Assembly (NCBI GenBank): GCA_022538095.1
Contig: JAKYXN010000016.1
Coordinates: 1 to 64,000, forward strand
Reading direction: 5' to 3'
From: Puniceicoccaceae bacterium K14
Lineage (GTDB): Bacteria > Verrucomicrobiota > Verrucomicrobiia > Opitutales > Opitutaceae
DNA length: 64,000 nucleotides
Both the position numbers and the translations under genes were made by a program. Below the pieces are notes generated by a model. It was not told the DNA's origin and searched no databases. It saw only the letters and a program-made list of their open reading frames with translations. This document shows positions 6,958 through 16,107 of this stretch, one piece after another. The first letter of the stretch is position 1. Every line of letters begins with the position of its first letter.

Positions 6958-9438
6958 ATGTTGGAGTTAGGTCAGTTTGAAGCTCGGTTGAAAATCCCTG
7001 ATATGTGGCAGCAGGAGGCCTTGAAGCTGGTGACTGCAGGAAAGGACGTAGTTGTTAATGCTCCAACGGGTGCGGGCAAAACCTATCTAGTGGAACTCCT
7101 TGCAGAGAAAAATAAGGTGGGGCAAATAATTCATAGCGTTCCGACACGGGCTTTGGCTAATGATAAAGCAAGAGAATGGTCGGCTAAAGGGTGGCGAGTG
7201 GGTATTGTGACGGGGGATGTCTCGAGTGATCCCAATGCGCCATTAGTTGTTGCAACATTGGAAACGCAAAAGGGTCGATTCATTCATGGAGAGGGGCCGA
7301 GCATTTTTGTTATCGATGAATATCAAATGCTCGGAGACTCAGTTCGCGGAGTGAATTATGAGGTGGCGATCGCAAGCGCTCCCATGGATACAAGGCTTTT
7401 GCTTTTGAGTGGAAGCGTATCTAACCCGGGTGAAGTGGTCGACTGGCTCAAGCGAATTGGGCGAGATGCTTCGCTCGTATCGACTGATGAGCGTCCTGTA
7501 CCTTTGGAAGAGGTTTTTGTTGATTCTCTCGCATCTGTTCCTCCGCGAAGCGTTAGAGGATTTTGGCCGCGAGTTGCAGCGAAGGTTTTGATGTCGGACC
7601 TCGGACCGCTCTTGATGTTTGCCCCCAGGCGAAAAGAGGCGGAACGATTGGCTCGGCAAATTGCGGGTGCGTTACCTTGTGAAAACCCGCTTGGACTGTC
7701 GCAGCAGCAAAAGAAGCTGGCTGGTGGAGAATTGAGTAAGTTGCTGAATAAGCGCATTGCTTTTCATCACAGTGGCTTGAGTTACCAGCAAAGAGCAGGT
7801 CTAGTTGAACCTTTAGCGAAATCCGGCCAATTGCGTATAGTTGTTTCTACTACTGGCCTCGCTGCTGGGGTTAATTTTTCAATGCGTTCAGTTGTCGTTA
7901 CGGAGGGTGAATATTGGTCGGGGCATGTTTTAAATCCACTTGGGTCCGATGAAATTTTGCAGATGTTTGGCAGGGCTGGGCGTAGAGGTTTGGATGATCG
8001 CGGTTTTGCTTTGTCTTTGTCTGATAAGCCGCGTTTGAGCGATGGTCGAAAGCTACCTGTGAAGCGTGTTGGCCTTTTGGATTGGCCGAGCCTAATTGGA
8101 GCCATGAGTCTATACGCTAAGCGGGGGATGGATCCTTTCAACGCTGCTCATTCTTTGTGTAGTCGTTTGTATCAACCAAACGACATACGCTTAGGAGTAG
8201 AATTTTCCCAAAGGAGTCCAGACGCTCCGTGTGGAATAGGAATCGATAAGCTGAGGCATGAATTTTCTAAACCGGTTCACGATCAAATGCTTAATTCGCT
8301 AGGAGAGTGGCAATCGGTCCCTGCCGAGTCGGTCAAACTCCCTCTTAGAAATGTTAAAGCCAATTCAGGTGGAAAATACGTCGACTTTTTGAGCGACCCG
8401 GAGTCGGTGAGACGTCTTGGGGAAGGAGGATTGCATAAATTCAAAAGTAAAAAGGGGAAACGGTTTGGGAAGAAATTTGTTATTGGTTATCCTCAAAAAG
8501 GAGAAAAAGAGCGATGGCGGTTAACTGGGTGGTTTAGCTCTAGGCTAGCGTGTGCATTGAACATAGAGTGTGAACTTTTACCTCGAACCTTTGAACAAGA
8601 AGACCTGAAGCGTTATGGCACTGATCTTTTGAGTTCAGTTTTGGGGCTTGGGCGATATTCGCGAATGTTGGTGGATCGTGGCAAATTGCTTATGGTTGTA
8701 GATTTGCGTGATCACGAAAGGGAATGCTATATCGGTACGGATGGTCTTGGGTATGTTAACCCCATTAGAAGGAAAGTGTATTCAGAAAGCTGTAAGGCAT
8801 GTTCGCATTTTTCTGAATGTTCGGATGATATTTATAACCGTTCCTCTCCTGCATTTTCATGGCGAAAACTGGGCCTAATTTCGGATTCGGGTAAACCAAC
8901 GTTGCGCGGTCAAATATTTAGTTTTTTTCAAAACGGAGAAGGATTGGCAATTGCGGCAGCGTTGGAGGATTTGAGTTACTCTGTGGATGCGATTGCCCAG
9001 GATTTAGCAAACGTGCGAGCTGGTTTTCGATTTGATGACTACACTGAGTACAGCCATCGCTTGGCTAGGGCGTGCCGTTCTAGTTTTGGCGATCAATCTT
9101 ATCCGGGCTATCTGGATCATGGATTACCTCCAAATTATGGTGACGGAGCTGCAGAAGTGGTCACAGCCTACTACCATGAAAAAAGCAAGGGAAAGCATTT
9201 GTTGAGTGACTTGCTTCGCCAAGGGGATTTGCAACGCGTTCGCCTAGAGTGGCTTAGTTTGTTGAAGCAAATTAGTCGTGCTCAGGATTTGGAATGGGAT
9301 CGATGGCGGGAGCTTAAAGAAACGGTCGATAAGATTTTACAGACTGACGATGTGAAACTGCATTTAAAAGAGTTACCAGGCTTAGAGCCTGGTCAAACCG
9401 GAAAGGTTAGCCACAAATTGTATTTTCCTAGGGTTTAG
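6958..9438 (+). CDS. Ski2-like superfamily 2 helicase with C-terminal cysteine cluster
   Basis: DExH-type helicase of about 826 aa. Walker A APTGAGKT ends at T42 (K41), motif II is DEYQ (120-123, an unusual last residue), motif III is SGS (151-153) and motif VI is QMFGRAGRRG (336-345), as in Ski2/Hel308-type enzymes. The roughly 480-residue C-terminal half is not familiar to me but holds a C-x2-C-x5-C cluster (C613, C616, C622), with C591 and H618 nearby, that may bind metal. The frame extends to a TTG at 6931, but the ATG at 6958 leaves space for a promoter from the divergent EEP gene. It overlaps the convergent phosphoesterase gene by four bases. Expected to unwind or remodel RNA or DNA; the substrate is unknown. 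Confidence 0.87.
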   Translation: MLELGQFEARLKIPDMWQQEALKLVTAGKDVVVNAPTGAGKTYLVELLAEKNKVGQIIHSVPTRALANDKAREWSAKGWRVGIVTGDVSSDPNAPLVVATLETQKGRFIHGEGPSIFVIDEYQMLGDSVRGVNYEVAIASAPMDTRLLLLSGSVSNPGEVVDWLKRIGRDASLVSTDERPVPLEEVFVDSLASVPPRSVRGFWPRVAAKVLMSDLGPLLMFAPRRKEAERLARQIAGALPCENPLGLSQQQKKLAGGELSKLLNKRIAFHHSGLSYQQRAGLVEPLAKSGQLRIVVSTTGLAAGVNFSMRSVVVTEGEYWSGHVLNPLGSDEILQMFGRAGRRGLDDRGFALSLSDKPRLSDGRKLPVKRVGLLDWPSLIGAMSLYAKRGMDPFNAAHSLCSRLYQPNDIRLGVEFSQRSPDAPCGIGIDKLRHEFSKPVHDQMLNSLGEWQSVPAESVKLPLRNVKANSGGKYVDFLSDPESVRRLGEGGLHKFKSKKGKRFGKKFVIGYPQKGEKERWRLTGWFSSRLACALNIECELLPRTFEQEDLKRYGTDLLSSVLGLGRYSRMLVDRGKLLMVVDLRDHERECYIGTDGLGYVNPIRRKVYSESCKACSHFSECSDDIYNRSSPAFSWRKLGLISDSGKPTLRGQIFSFFQNGEGLAIAAALEDLSYSVDAIAQDLANVRAGFRFDDYTEYSHRLARACRSSFGDQSYPGYLDHGLPPNYGDGAAEVVTAYYHEKSKGKHLLSDLLRQGDLQRVRLEWLSLLKQISRAQDLEWDRWRELKETVDKILQTDDVKLHLKELPGLEPGQTGKVSHKLYFPRV

Positions 9439-9914
9439 AAGTCGATTATTTCGCGAGACCAAGTCCAGGTTTTTTGATGGTTGAAGCGTATCCAGGCGAA
9501 ACCTGCAAGTGAGCCTTGTCTCGGGCCATTGATTGCTCCGGGACTTAAGATGCGGCCTCCCTCGAATCTCTCATCAATAGGTATGTGTAGGTGGCCGTGT
9601 AGAAAATTTCCTTTGCTGGTGCGTGAGAGAGAATGTGGGTAGTGTTGTAAGTAAAAATAGTGCCCATATCGATTGAGCATCAGCCTTGATGGCCATCTAT
9701 TTGCTGGATCGGTATTGCCTTGAACAATTTGTAATTGAGGGCCGAGCTCAGAAAGTTCTCGGTAAACTTGCTCATTACTAAGGTCGCCCAAGTGCCAAAT
9801 TTCATCTGCGTGCTTTATGCGTTCAGAGACGATCTCCGGAAGTGTATTGTGGGTATCCGATATTACGGCTATGGACAATGCGTGAGAATCGTTTGCTGGA
9901 GCTTCACTTGCCAT
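9435..9914 (-). CDS. YfcE/MJ0936-like metallophosphoesterase
   Basis: Calcineurin-like phosphoesterase of 159 aa. The binuclear metal site is complete: D20 and H22 in ISDTHN, D44 in HLGDLSN, N67 in VQGNTDP, then H92 and the final HGH (106-108). This small single-domain form matches YfcE/MJ0936 proteins, phosphodiesterases active in vitro on model substrates but of unclear natural role. There is no signal peptide. It ends inside the last codons of the convergent helicase gene. The CPBP protease gene is 7 bases upstream, so the two are probably co-transcribed. Confidence 0.9.
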   Translation of the reverse strand: MASEAPANDSHALSIAVISDTHNTLPEIVSERIKHADEIWHLGDLSNEQVYRELSELGPQLQIVQGNTDPANRWPSRLMLNRYGHYFYLQHYPHSLSRTSKGNFLHGHLHIPIDERFEGGRILSPGAINGPRQGSLAGFAWIRFNHQKTWTWSREIIDF

Positions 9915-9921
9915 GATTTTG

Positions 9922-10881
9922 CTATGCGGATAGTGGGTGCTTTTGGCTGATTTTTCGCTGTTTGGCTGCGAATACGAAAATGAATAATAGCATAACGACT
10001 CCTACCCAGTAACCGTCTAAGACACGTTCAGTTCCTGTAAAGTGATTGGCGTTGGGTGTTTCGTTGAAAGTCTTGCTCAATCCTAAAATTATGAATACCC
10101 ACCCCATGTGCATTCCAATGCACGACCAAAGGTTTTTGGTGATCATGAAGGATTGATGGAGGAGAATGCCAACGAGTGTTAGATTGATGAACTGCAGTGC
10201 GTTGAAACCGTCTGTAAAAGCGGTTAAGGTAAGCCAAGCTCCATGAAATCCATCGTCGATCCCGATTTTTTCTGGCGAAAGGCTACTCAAAGGTTCGTCG
10301 CCCATTTTGAAGTGGAGCATGGCAAAGAACATAGAAGATAGTAGAATGGCGAAGCGTGGTCGAACTGCGGAATAAAAGGCTCTAAAGACAAGGCCTCTGA
10401 AGAACGATTCTTCGATAAGCGCGATGACGAATGCTCCGAAAGCGGCGACCGCGAATTTTTCTATTTGCCGAGAAATCGTCCAATTTTCTTTTGGGGCAAT
10501 GGTATCGAGAATGAAGTACAGACCGTAGATAGCGGTCATCATTCCGATGCCGTAGAGTACCCAGGTGGCGAACACTTTGAAACCTGGCTTTTTGAAGCCG
10601 ATGGCGGTTTTAGTTGTTAGCCCACACTTCACAAATAAAATGGGAAGTAGGATCACGACAAATAGGAGTCTTGCTCGTTCGAAGTAGTCCGGGAATGGTT
10701 TGTTCGCGAGGTAGCTGCTCGTGTCTGGGTCTAGTGCGTGAACGAGCTGAAAAAATAAAGGGCTTAGGATTGCTGCAAAAACAAGAGAGCCGAAGTACAG
10801 GACGGCGATCAGAAATATCCCCTTGTTGGTAAATCTCTCTATGGGGGTGGAGTAAAGAATAAGCTCTTTGTCGCGGATCAT
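9922..10881 (-). CDS. CPBP family intramembrane glutamic endopeptidase
   Basis: Polytopic membrane protein of 319 aa with about eight hydrophobic segments (for instance 22-45, 70-86, 105-127, 145-156, 177-190, 229-247, 252-270, 290-310). It carries the CPBP/Rce1 motifs: EESFFRG (E157, E158, R162), H190 in MLHFKMG and H258 in GMHMGW. Rce1-type members cleave substrates within the membrane; bacterial members often act in bacteriocin processing or immunity, or have unknown roles. No peptide-maturation genes are nearby, so a specific role cannot be given. It ends the minus-strand run from argS and precedes the phosphoesterase. Confidence 0.9.
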   Translation of the reverse strand: MIRDKELILYSTPIERFTNKGIFLIAVLYFGSLVFAAILSPLFFQLVHALDPDTSSYLANKPFPDYFERARLLFVVILLPILFVKCGLTTKTAIGFKKPGFKVFATWVLYGIGMMTAIYGLYFILDTIAPKENWTISRQIEKFAVAAFGAFVIALIEESFFRGLVFRAFYSAVRPRFAILLSSMFFAMLHFKMGDEPLSSLSPEKIGIDDGFHGAWLTLTAFTDGFNALQFINLTLVGILLHQSFMITKNLWSCIGMHMGWVFIILGLSKTFNETPNANHFTGTERVLDGYWVGVVMLLFIFVFAAKQRKISQKHPLSA

Positions 10882-10930
10882 CGTAATGGGAACTACAACA
10901 CGGAATTATAGTTGTAGAGGCAAGGAGCGA

Positions 10931-11179
10931 TTATTGGGATTCGTATTCCCCTTTGCCGATCTTTTTTAGAACTTTGAACCCAGCAGCCTTCGCGTCTGAA
11001 ATCGAAGGCTTTTTTATTATTTTAGCCGGAGAGGCTGTTAGGTTTGGTGAGCTCTCGATCTCTTGACCGCATCGTGGACACTCGTTAGGCGTCTGTTCGG
11101 CTGCTGAAATGGAGAGCTCTAGGTTTCCCTGGCAAAGCTTACAACTTCCAGATTTTGGCCTGAAGCGTTGCAATGGCAT
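10931..11179 (-). CDS. Small zinc-ribbon protein
   Basis: Protein of 82 aa with two CxxC knuckles, CKLC near residue 13 and CPRC near residue 34, the classic arrangement for one structural zinc. A Lys-rich tail follows, ending in a short FKVLKKIGKGEYES segment. The start is 19 bases after the stop of the SurA_N-type gene, and the CPBP gene follows 49 bases later, so it is in the same transcript. It resembles the short zinc-ribbon proteins often left as hypothetical. Its role is unknown; no catalytic motif is visible. Confidence 0.75.
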   Translation of the reverse strand: MPLQRFRPKSGSCKLCQGNLELSISAAEQTPNECPRCGQEIESSPNLTASPAKIIKKPSISDAKAAGFKVLKKIGKGEYESQ

Positions 11180-11198
11180 GGTGTGCGAGAGTCTATCG

Positions 11199-12839
11199 TT
11201 ACCCGTTAGAGTTTATGATGCCAGATCGGATAAGCTCTTCGTTTGCCAGCTCGCTGATGTACTGCGATACGACGTAACGCTCGTAGTTTGCCATCAATGC
11301 CTGTTTACTTGTGTCGAACTCTTCCCCTTCGGTTGCTATCTCAGGAGTTTCCTTATTCATAACATATGTAAGCATGCCGTTATCGCCTTGGATAGTCATG
11401 GGGGTTACGTCACCAACAGAAAGTGATGAGAGACTGTATGCAATACTTGGAGATAGGCCTTCAGCTGGTTGCAAGCGAGTGAACTTTTCGAAGGTTTTCG
11501 TTTCTAATCCGGCTTCGGTGGCAGCGGCTTTGAAATCATCTAAAGTGGTTGAGGCTTCTGAAAGAGTAGCTTGTAGCTCTTCACCGTAACTGACTTGGAG
11601 GCGTCGAAGTTCTTCAAGGCGGTAGTCTCTACCAATATCGTCTTGAACTGAGTAGAAATCGGGAATTTCACTCTCTATTTCCGATTCGAGGAATAGTACG
11701 AGCGCGAGGTCACCTTCTAGAATCGGGTCAGAGTAGTAACGGGTTTCAGTTAATTCGAATGCAGTGCTCGCTGTTGTGGGGCTCCATGAAGTGCCGATTG
11801 GCGTTTCGGTTTGAGCGAAAGGAGCTGTTGTTTGGAGCTCAGCGTTAGAAACCGCCAAGATGGTTTTGAAGTCAGCTGAGTTATAACCAGCTTCCTTATC
11901 AATGATTGAAAGAATGATATCTTGTGCTTTTTCTTGAGCAACGGTCTTTCCTTGCTCCATCTTGTAGTCGAAGGTTACTTGCTCCTTCGCTTCTTCGAAG
12001 GTTTGTGGAAGTGTTTTTTCTTCCGCTTCCGCTTCCGTATCAGGATTAGGCTTGGTGTAATTGCTTTCGTTTTCTGAGAAGTAGACTTGTAGCGCCTCTG
12101 CAGGCACTTCGATTTCGTCGAGGTAGTTGCTTGGGTTGAACGCGGCGTAGGATATAATACGTCTTATAGGAGTGGCGTAGCGGAAGGAGTTAGTGTCGTA
12201 GTACTCTTGAAGTTTTTCTACAGACATGTCTATCTCTGGCTCGTAAGAAGCGAGGTCCAGCTCTGCTGTTGCAACGGACCATTCGGTCTTATCACTCTTG
12301 AGTAATTCGATCACTTCGTCAGCTTGTACGAAACTCGGGCCGCTCAGCGCATCGTAGACTTTTTGGATACGCCATTCTTCGCCTAAGACTTTTGAAATAT
12401 TGCTTTTGCTAAAGCCACCAGCCGATTCGACTTGATCAATAAAGAGGGAGTATTTGGTGGCAGAAAACTCTCCATTGGGTCCTTGAAACATTGGAAGGGT
12501 TTGAATGAAATCCTTTAATTGATCTTTTGTCGGAGTGGGGATCTTGTGCTCATTCGCAAGGTGTAGCGCAGTCGCTCGGTTGAACGCATACTGCTCCATG
12601 CTGTTTTGCGGCATACGCATGCCGTTGAGTTGAATGTAAGCGCTTAATTGAGCGCCATCGAAAAACTCGCTGCGGCTCGCTTGTGTGCTGAGATCGGTAT
12701 CGTAGAATTTGAGGTCGTTAGACTCACCGCCTGGTCCGCCAGCTGGCATAAAGACAAAAGCGACGATGGTAACAAATAATATTACGACAAAAAGGGCACG
12801 AAAGTGTTTTTGGAGATTGGTTTGAATCCAAGTAATCAT
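11199..12839 (-). CDS. SurA_N/PpiD-like membrane-anchored periplasmic chaperone
   Basis: Protein of 546 aa with a short cytoplasmic N-terminus, one membrane helix (about 13-33) and a large acidic periplasmic part. The N-terminal region (about 40-190) has the SurA_N chaperone helices, with the AFNRATALHLANEHKIPTPT segment near 85. The middle and C-terminal regions follow the PpiD/SurA layout. I do not see a clear parvulin (rotamase) signature, so it may be a chaperone without isomerase activity. In this family such proteins assist outer-membrane protein folding, which fits a genome rich in TonB-dependent receptors. It lies in the run argS-GYF-SurA_N-zinc ribbon. Confidence 0.8.
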   Translation of the reverse strand: MITWIQTNLQKHFRALFVVILFVTIVAFVFMPAGGPGGESNDLKFYDTDLSTQASRSEFFDGAQLSAYIQLNGMRMPQNSMEQYAFNRATALHLANEHKIPTPTKDQLKDFIQTLPMFQGPNGEFSATKYSLFIDQVESAGGFSKSNISKVLGEEWRIQKVYDALSGPSFVQADEVIELLKSDKTEWSVATAELDLASYEPEIDMSVEKLQEYYDTNSFRYATPIRRIISYAAFNPSNYLDEIEVPAEALQVYFSENESNYTKPNPDTEAEAEEKTLPQTFEEAKEQVTFDYKMEQGKTVAQEKAQDIILSIIDKEAGYNSADFKTILAVSNAELQTTAPFAQTETPIGTSWSPTTASTAFELTETRYYSDPILEGDLALVLFLESEIESEIPDFYSVQDDIGRDYRLEELRRLQVSYGEELQATLSEASTTLDDFKAAATEAGLETKTFEKFTRLQPAEGLSPSIAYSLSSLSVGDVTPMTIQGDNGMLTYVMNKETPEIATEGEEFDTSKQALMANYERYVVSQYISELANEELIRSGIINSNG

Positions 12840-13001
12840 AGTAGCTAGCGAACGATTTCAGTGAAAAAAGAGGGTAAGTTAGGGCCAAGTCTTAGCCTGT
12901 CAATTGGCAAAACGATTGCACCGTTGGTCTTTTGCAAGATTTGCAAACGAGAAGCTAGAATAATCGGCCTTATGAGGCCTATTGAGGCTAAATTTCCGTG
13001 C

Positions 13002-13946
13002 TTAGGCTCCAGTTATGAGCGGCAAGACGAACACATATGCGTAGGAAAGAATTCCCAATAGAGCGACGGCTAGTAGAATATATGCTTTTTTCAGCTCAAC
13101 AACAGCGGTGGCAAAGTAAATAGCTCCCATCATCAGGAGATTGCCGATCAGCAGGATCGGTTGTCCAATCGAAAAGAAAATCATCGTGAAGAACCCGATA
13201 CCTATCGCAGCCCGAAAACGAATGAGCGGATATAAAGCTGTGACTTGTAAAGATAGGAAAAGCCCTAGCAAAATATCAATTAGGGCCACGATTACAAATG
13301 GACTCTTTAGTATCTTAACCGCATCTGCAGACATAATATTGTCGAGATCCATGTAAATCATGGTAGCTGCTGATACGAAAAGGAGTACAATGCACTGTTG
13401 CATGCAAAGGTAGGCGACTTTGGCCTTTATTTCAGTAGGCGTTTTACCATGTGTGTCTTGAAGGTGTCTGCCTTCTGCTGCGGCTAACATGTCTACCACC
13501 GATAACTCTTTTTGAGGCTCCTCTTCCTTTTGAGCTAGAGTAGGTGTGCTTGTCGGAGACTCTGCTTCTGAATTTTCCTCAGGCGTGCTAGGCTCACCCG
13601 CTAGATCGTCTGATTGTTCGTTTTCTTCATCTTCGGGAGAAGGTGTTTCCGTAGGTTCTTCTGAGGGCGTTTCCACCTTGTCGCCGTTAGGAGCTTCTTC
13701 TTCCGGAGAGACGGGGACGTCCGCTTCGTCCGTTTTGCGAAGCGACAATTTTCGTTTAGTGGGGTAGAGAGAGCCCATCAACTCCTGGTTCGAACTGATT
13801 TTGAGCCACTTTTCAGACTCCATATCATAGTAGTACGCGTCACCATCGAGTTTTCCTGCATCCACTAGTGATGATAGTTGGTCGAAATTGTACGGGCCGA
13901 TTGCGTCTTCGTCGCCATCTCGGCGGATATAGAACTCCTCACTCAT
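13002..13946 (-). CDS. GYF_2-domain membrane protein
   Basis: Protein of 314 aa in three parts. Residues 1-60 form a GYF_2-type domain (YIRRDGDEDAIGPYNFDQL, then ESEKWLKI). Residues about 75-165 are a low-complexity, very acidic Ser/Pro/Thr/Glu linker. The C-terminus has about four membrane helices (about 180-200, 217-240, 245-275, 290-312). GYF_2 domains are found in many bacterial membrane proteins and are thought to bind proline-rich peptides; the function here is unknown. It lies between argS and the SurA_N gene with short gaps and is probably part of that transcript. Confidence 0.78.
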   Translation of the reverse strand: MSEEFYIRRDGDEDAIGPYNFDQLSSLVDAGKLDGDAYYYDMESEKWLKISSNQELMGSLYPTKRKLSLRKTDEADVPVSPEEEAPNGDKVETPSEEPTETPSPEDEENEQSDDLAGEPSTPEENSEAESPTSTPTLAQKEEEPQKELSVVDMLAAAEGRHLQDTHGKTPTEIKAKVAYLCMQQCIVLLFVSAATMIYMDLDNIMSADAVKILKSPFVIVALIDILLGLFLSLQVTALYPLIRFRAAIGIGFFTMIFFSIGQPILLIGNLLMMGAIYFATAVVELKKAYILLAVALLGILSYAYVFVLPLITGA

Positions 13947-14008
13947 ATAGTCATTGGATCGTGATGTTTATGAGTTTCTAAAATATTAAAAAAGTCAATC
14001 GCTCCCTT

Positions 14009-15781
14009 TTACATTCTTTCCAAGGTTGGAATACCTAAGAGAGAGAGGCCAGTTTTCAAAATTTCGAGGGTTCTCTTGCAGAGAAGTATGCGTCTGGCCT
14101 TTTGACCTTCGTCATCGACGATGACTGTGTTTGCTGCATAGAAAGCGCTAAAAGTGCCGGCGAGTTCGTACAAATAGGTACAAAGGAAGTGCGGTTTTAA
14201 CGTATCGACTGTCGTGTGCAGCGTTCCGACGAATCCAATTACTTTCTTGGCGAGAGCTAATTCTTCAGCGGTTTCATAGGGTGAGGCTTTCGATTCAAGG
14301 TCATTTTGGTCTCCAGCTTCTAATTTGCGAAAAATACTTTGTACACGAGTCGCAGCGTAAAGGAGGTAGGGAGCAGTGTTGCCGTCAAATGCGAGCAACT
14401 TATTCCATGAAAATTGATAGTCGCTCGTGCGATTCTGCGACAGATCGGCGTATTTGATAGCGCTGACGCCTACTACAGACGCGATATGCATTAGCTCCTC
14501 TTCGTCAATGGCGGCATTTCTTTCTTCAAATTTTTCCTTAACGATTACGTATGCGCGTTCAATCGATTCATTTAGCAGTTCGCGCAGGCGAATGGGATCC
14601 CCCGAGCGTGATTTAATCGGTTTACCGTCTTCGCCGTTTATCGAGCCGAACATTACATGGCTAAAATCCGGGAGATCGCGCTTGCTTGCTTGGAACCATT
14701 TTTGGCAGGTAAGATCGAGCTGCTCGAAATGGTCTTTTTGACGAGCGTCTGTGACGATAATAACATCCGTGGCTTCAAAATGCTCTTTTCGGTAGAGCAT
14801 TGTGGCGAGGTCCGTGGTAGCATAGTTGCTTGCTCCGTCAGATTTGCGTATGATGAAGGGTTGTTTACTGTAACGCTTGTGTTCTGGGTGAAAAACAACG
14901 AGGGCGCCTTTGCTTTCTTCGGCGATACCCGATTCGCATAACTCATTATAAACTTGCTCAACCTTGTCGCGGTAGAAGCTTTCGCCCAGATAGCAATCAT
15001 AGGTAACGTCTAGCACTTCGTAAATTGTTTTGAGGCCTTGGATGCTCAAGTCATTGACTCGTTCCCACAGTGCCATGCTTTGAGAATCTCCATTTTGCAG
15101 AGCTACAAGCTCTTGTCGGGATTCTTCCAATACTGATTCATCTTCGTTGGCGAGAGAGCTACCTAATTTGTAGAGCCTTTCGAGTTCTTCGAGCGGATCG
15201 TTTTCGAGTGCTTCTTGGTCTAACTCTCTTTTATAGGCGTAGAAAAGTTTTCCATACGGCGTGCCCCAATCTCCGATATGGTTGTCCCGGACTACTTTGG
15301 CTCCACAGAATTCGAGGAGGCGGCAAATTGTTTCGCCAATCACAATTGAGCGAATATGACCGACGTGCATCTGCTTGGCCGTATTGGGGGACCCGAAATC
15401 CACAACGACTTTTCGATTTGCTTTAAGCTGTCCCGCTGATTCTCGAAGAGCGGTTTCGCCTGAGAAGGTTTTTACCCACTCTAGAATAAAAGTTGGTTTG
15501 AGGGTGAAATTTATGAAGCCCGGACCTGCTATGCTAAGGGTCGCAACGCCTTTGACTTCGTCATCCTCCTCGAGTTTCGCTAGAATGGATTGGGCTAGTT
15601 GGCGTGGGTTGGTTTTATGTCTCTTTGCATATGGGAGGGCTCCATTTGCTTGCACGTCCCCAAACCTAGGGTCTGCAGGGCGTACGTCTGCGTCGAATAC
15701 AGCTAGATCTAAGCCGGCGGACTCTGCGGCAAGCAGCACCCGTGATTCTATCTTTTTAGCGACGTCAAACCAATCTTTCAT
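14009..15781 (-). CDS. argS: Arginine--tRNA ligase
   Basis: Class I aminoacyl-tRNA synthetase of 590 aa that charges tRNA-Arg in the cytoplasm. The N-terminal Add-1 domain covers about 1-110. The HIGH motif is seen as HVGH within KQMHVGHIRSIVIGE at about 137-151, and the KMSKS-equivalent loop is the ArgRS-typical degenerate form KSRSGDP at about 390. The C-terminal anticodon-binding domain ends in LCKRTLEILKTGLSLLGI followed by PTLERM, the normal ArgRS end. The length is normal and the domains complete. It appears to be the first gene of the minus-strand run down to 9435. Confidence 0.97.
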   Translation of the reverse strand: MKDWFDVAKKIESRVLLAAESAGLDLAVFDADVRPADPRFGDVQANGALPYAKRHKTNPRQLAQSILAKLEEDDEVKGVATLSIAGPGFINFTLKPTFILEWVKTFSGETALRESAGQLKANRKVVVDFGSPNTAKQMHVGHIRSIVIGETICRLLEFCGAKVVRDNHIGDWGTPYGKLFYAYKRELDQEALENDPLEELERLYKLGSSLANEDESVLEESRQELVALQNGDSQSMALWERVNDLSIQGLKTIYEVLDVTYDCYLGESFYRDKVEQVYNELCESGIAEESKGALVVFHPEHKRYSKQPFIIRKSDGASNYATTDLATMLYRKEHFEATDVIIVTDARQKDHFEQLDLTCQKWFQASKRDLPDFSHVMFGSINGEDGKPIKSRSGDPIRLRELLNESIERAYVIVKEKFEERNAAIDEEELMHIASVVGVSAIKYADLSQNRTSDYQFSWNKLLAFDGNTAPYLLYAATRVQSIFRKLEAGDQNDLESKASPYETAEELALAKKVIGFVGTLHTTVDTLKPHFLCTYLYELAGTFSAFYAANTVIVDDEGQKARRILLCKRTLEILKTGLSLLGIPTLERM

Positions 15782-16107
15782 AAAGTCGCCCTAGAAAACC
15801 TTGGATTGTTCTTCAAGCAAGCGTGTAATGCGAGAATCTGCTTGCTTATGCTGATATTCGCAAAAAATCAAGCAGTTGGAACGGTAGAAAGAGGGCTCTC
15901 ATTAGGGGGCTTGACAGGTGTGGCATAATGGCCGGCTCCCAATTCCTGAGGCCGCTTGGGGGATGCCTATAATTAGGTGGATTCAATGGCCTTAGAAGCG
16001 TTGGTTTTTCTGCTAGTGTCTTGTTGAATTTTCTCGACTTTTGATTTGTAATTTAGCATGGATCAACGTTTTGCATTCAGAGTTAACGTTTGTTTTACAA
16101 CATCCAA
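15782..16107. promoter_or_regulatory. Divergent intergenic region between argS and the nucleoside phosphorylase
   Basis: This 326-base region should hold both promoters. A perfect TTGACA hexamer occurs at 15911-15916 and a perfect TATAAT at 15968-15973, but they are about 51 bases apart and do not form one promoter. Each lacks a good partner at 16-18 bases. I see no ORF or RNA motif. Confidence 0.4.

Noticed and set aside
13546-13767. Plus-strand Ser-rich 73-codon frame
   Set aside because: It is antisense to the low-complexity acidic linker of the GYF_2 protein; the composition is a simple mirror of that linker.
15911-15973. TTGACA and TATAAT in the argS/deoA intergenic region
   Set aside because: The two perfect hexamers are about 51 bases apart and neither has a partner at 16-18 bases, so they are not called as a promoter.
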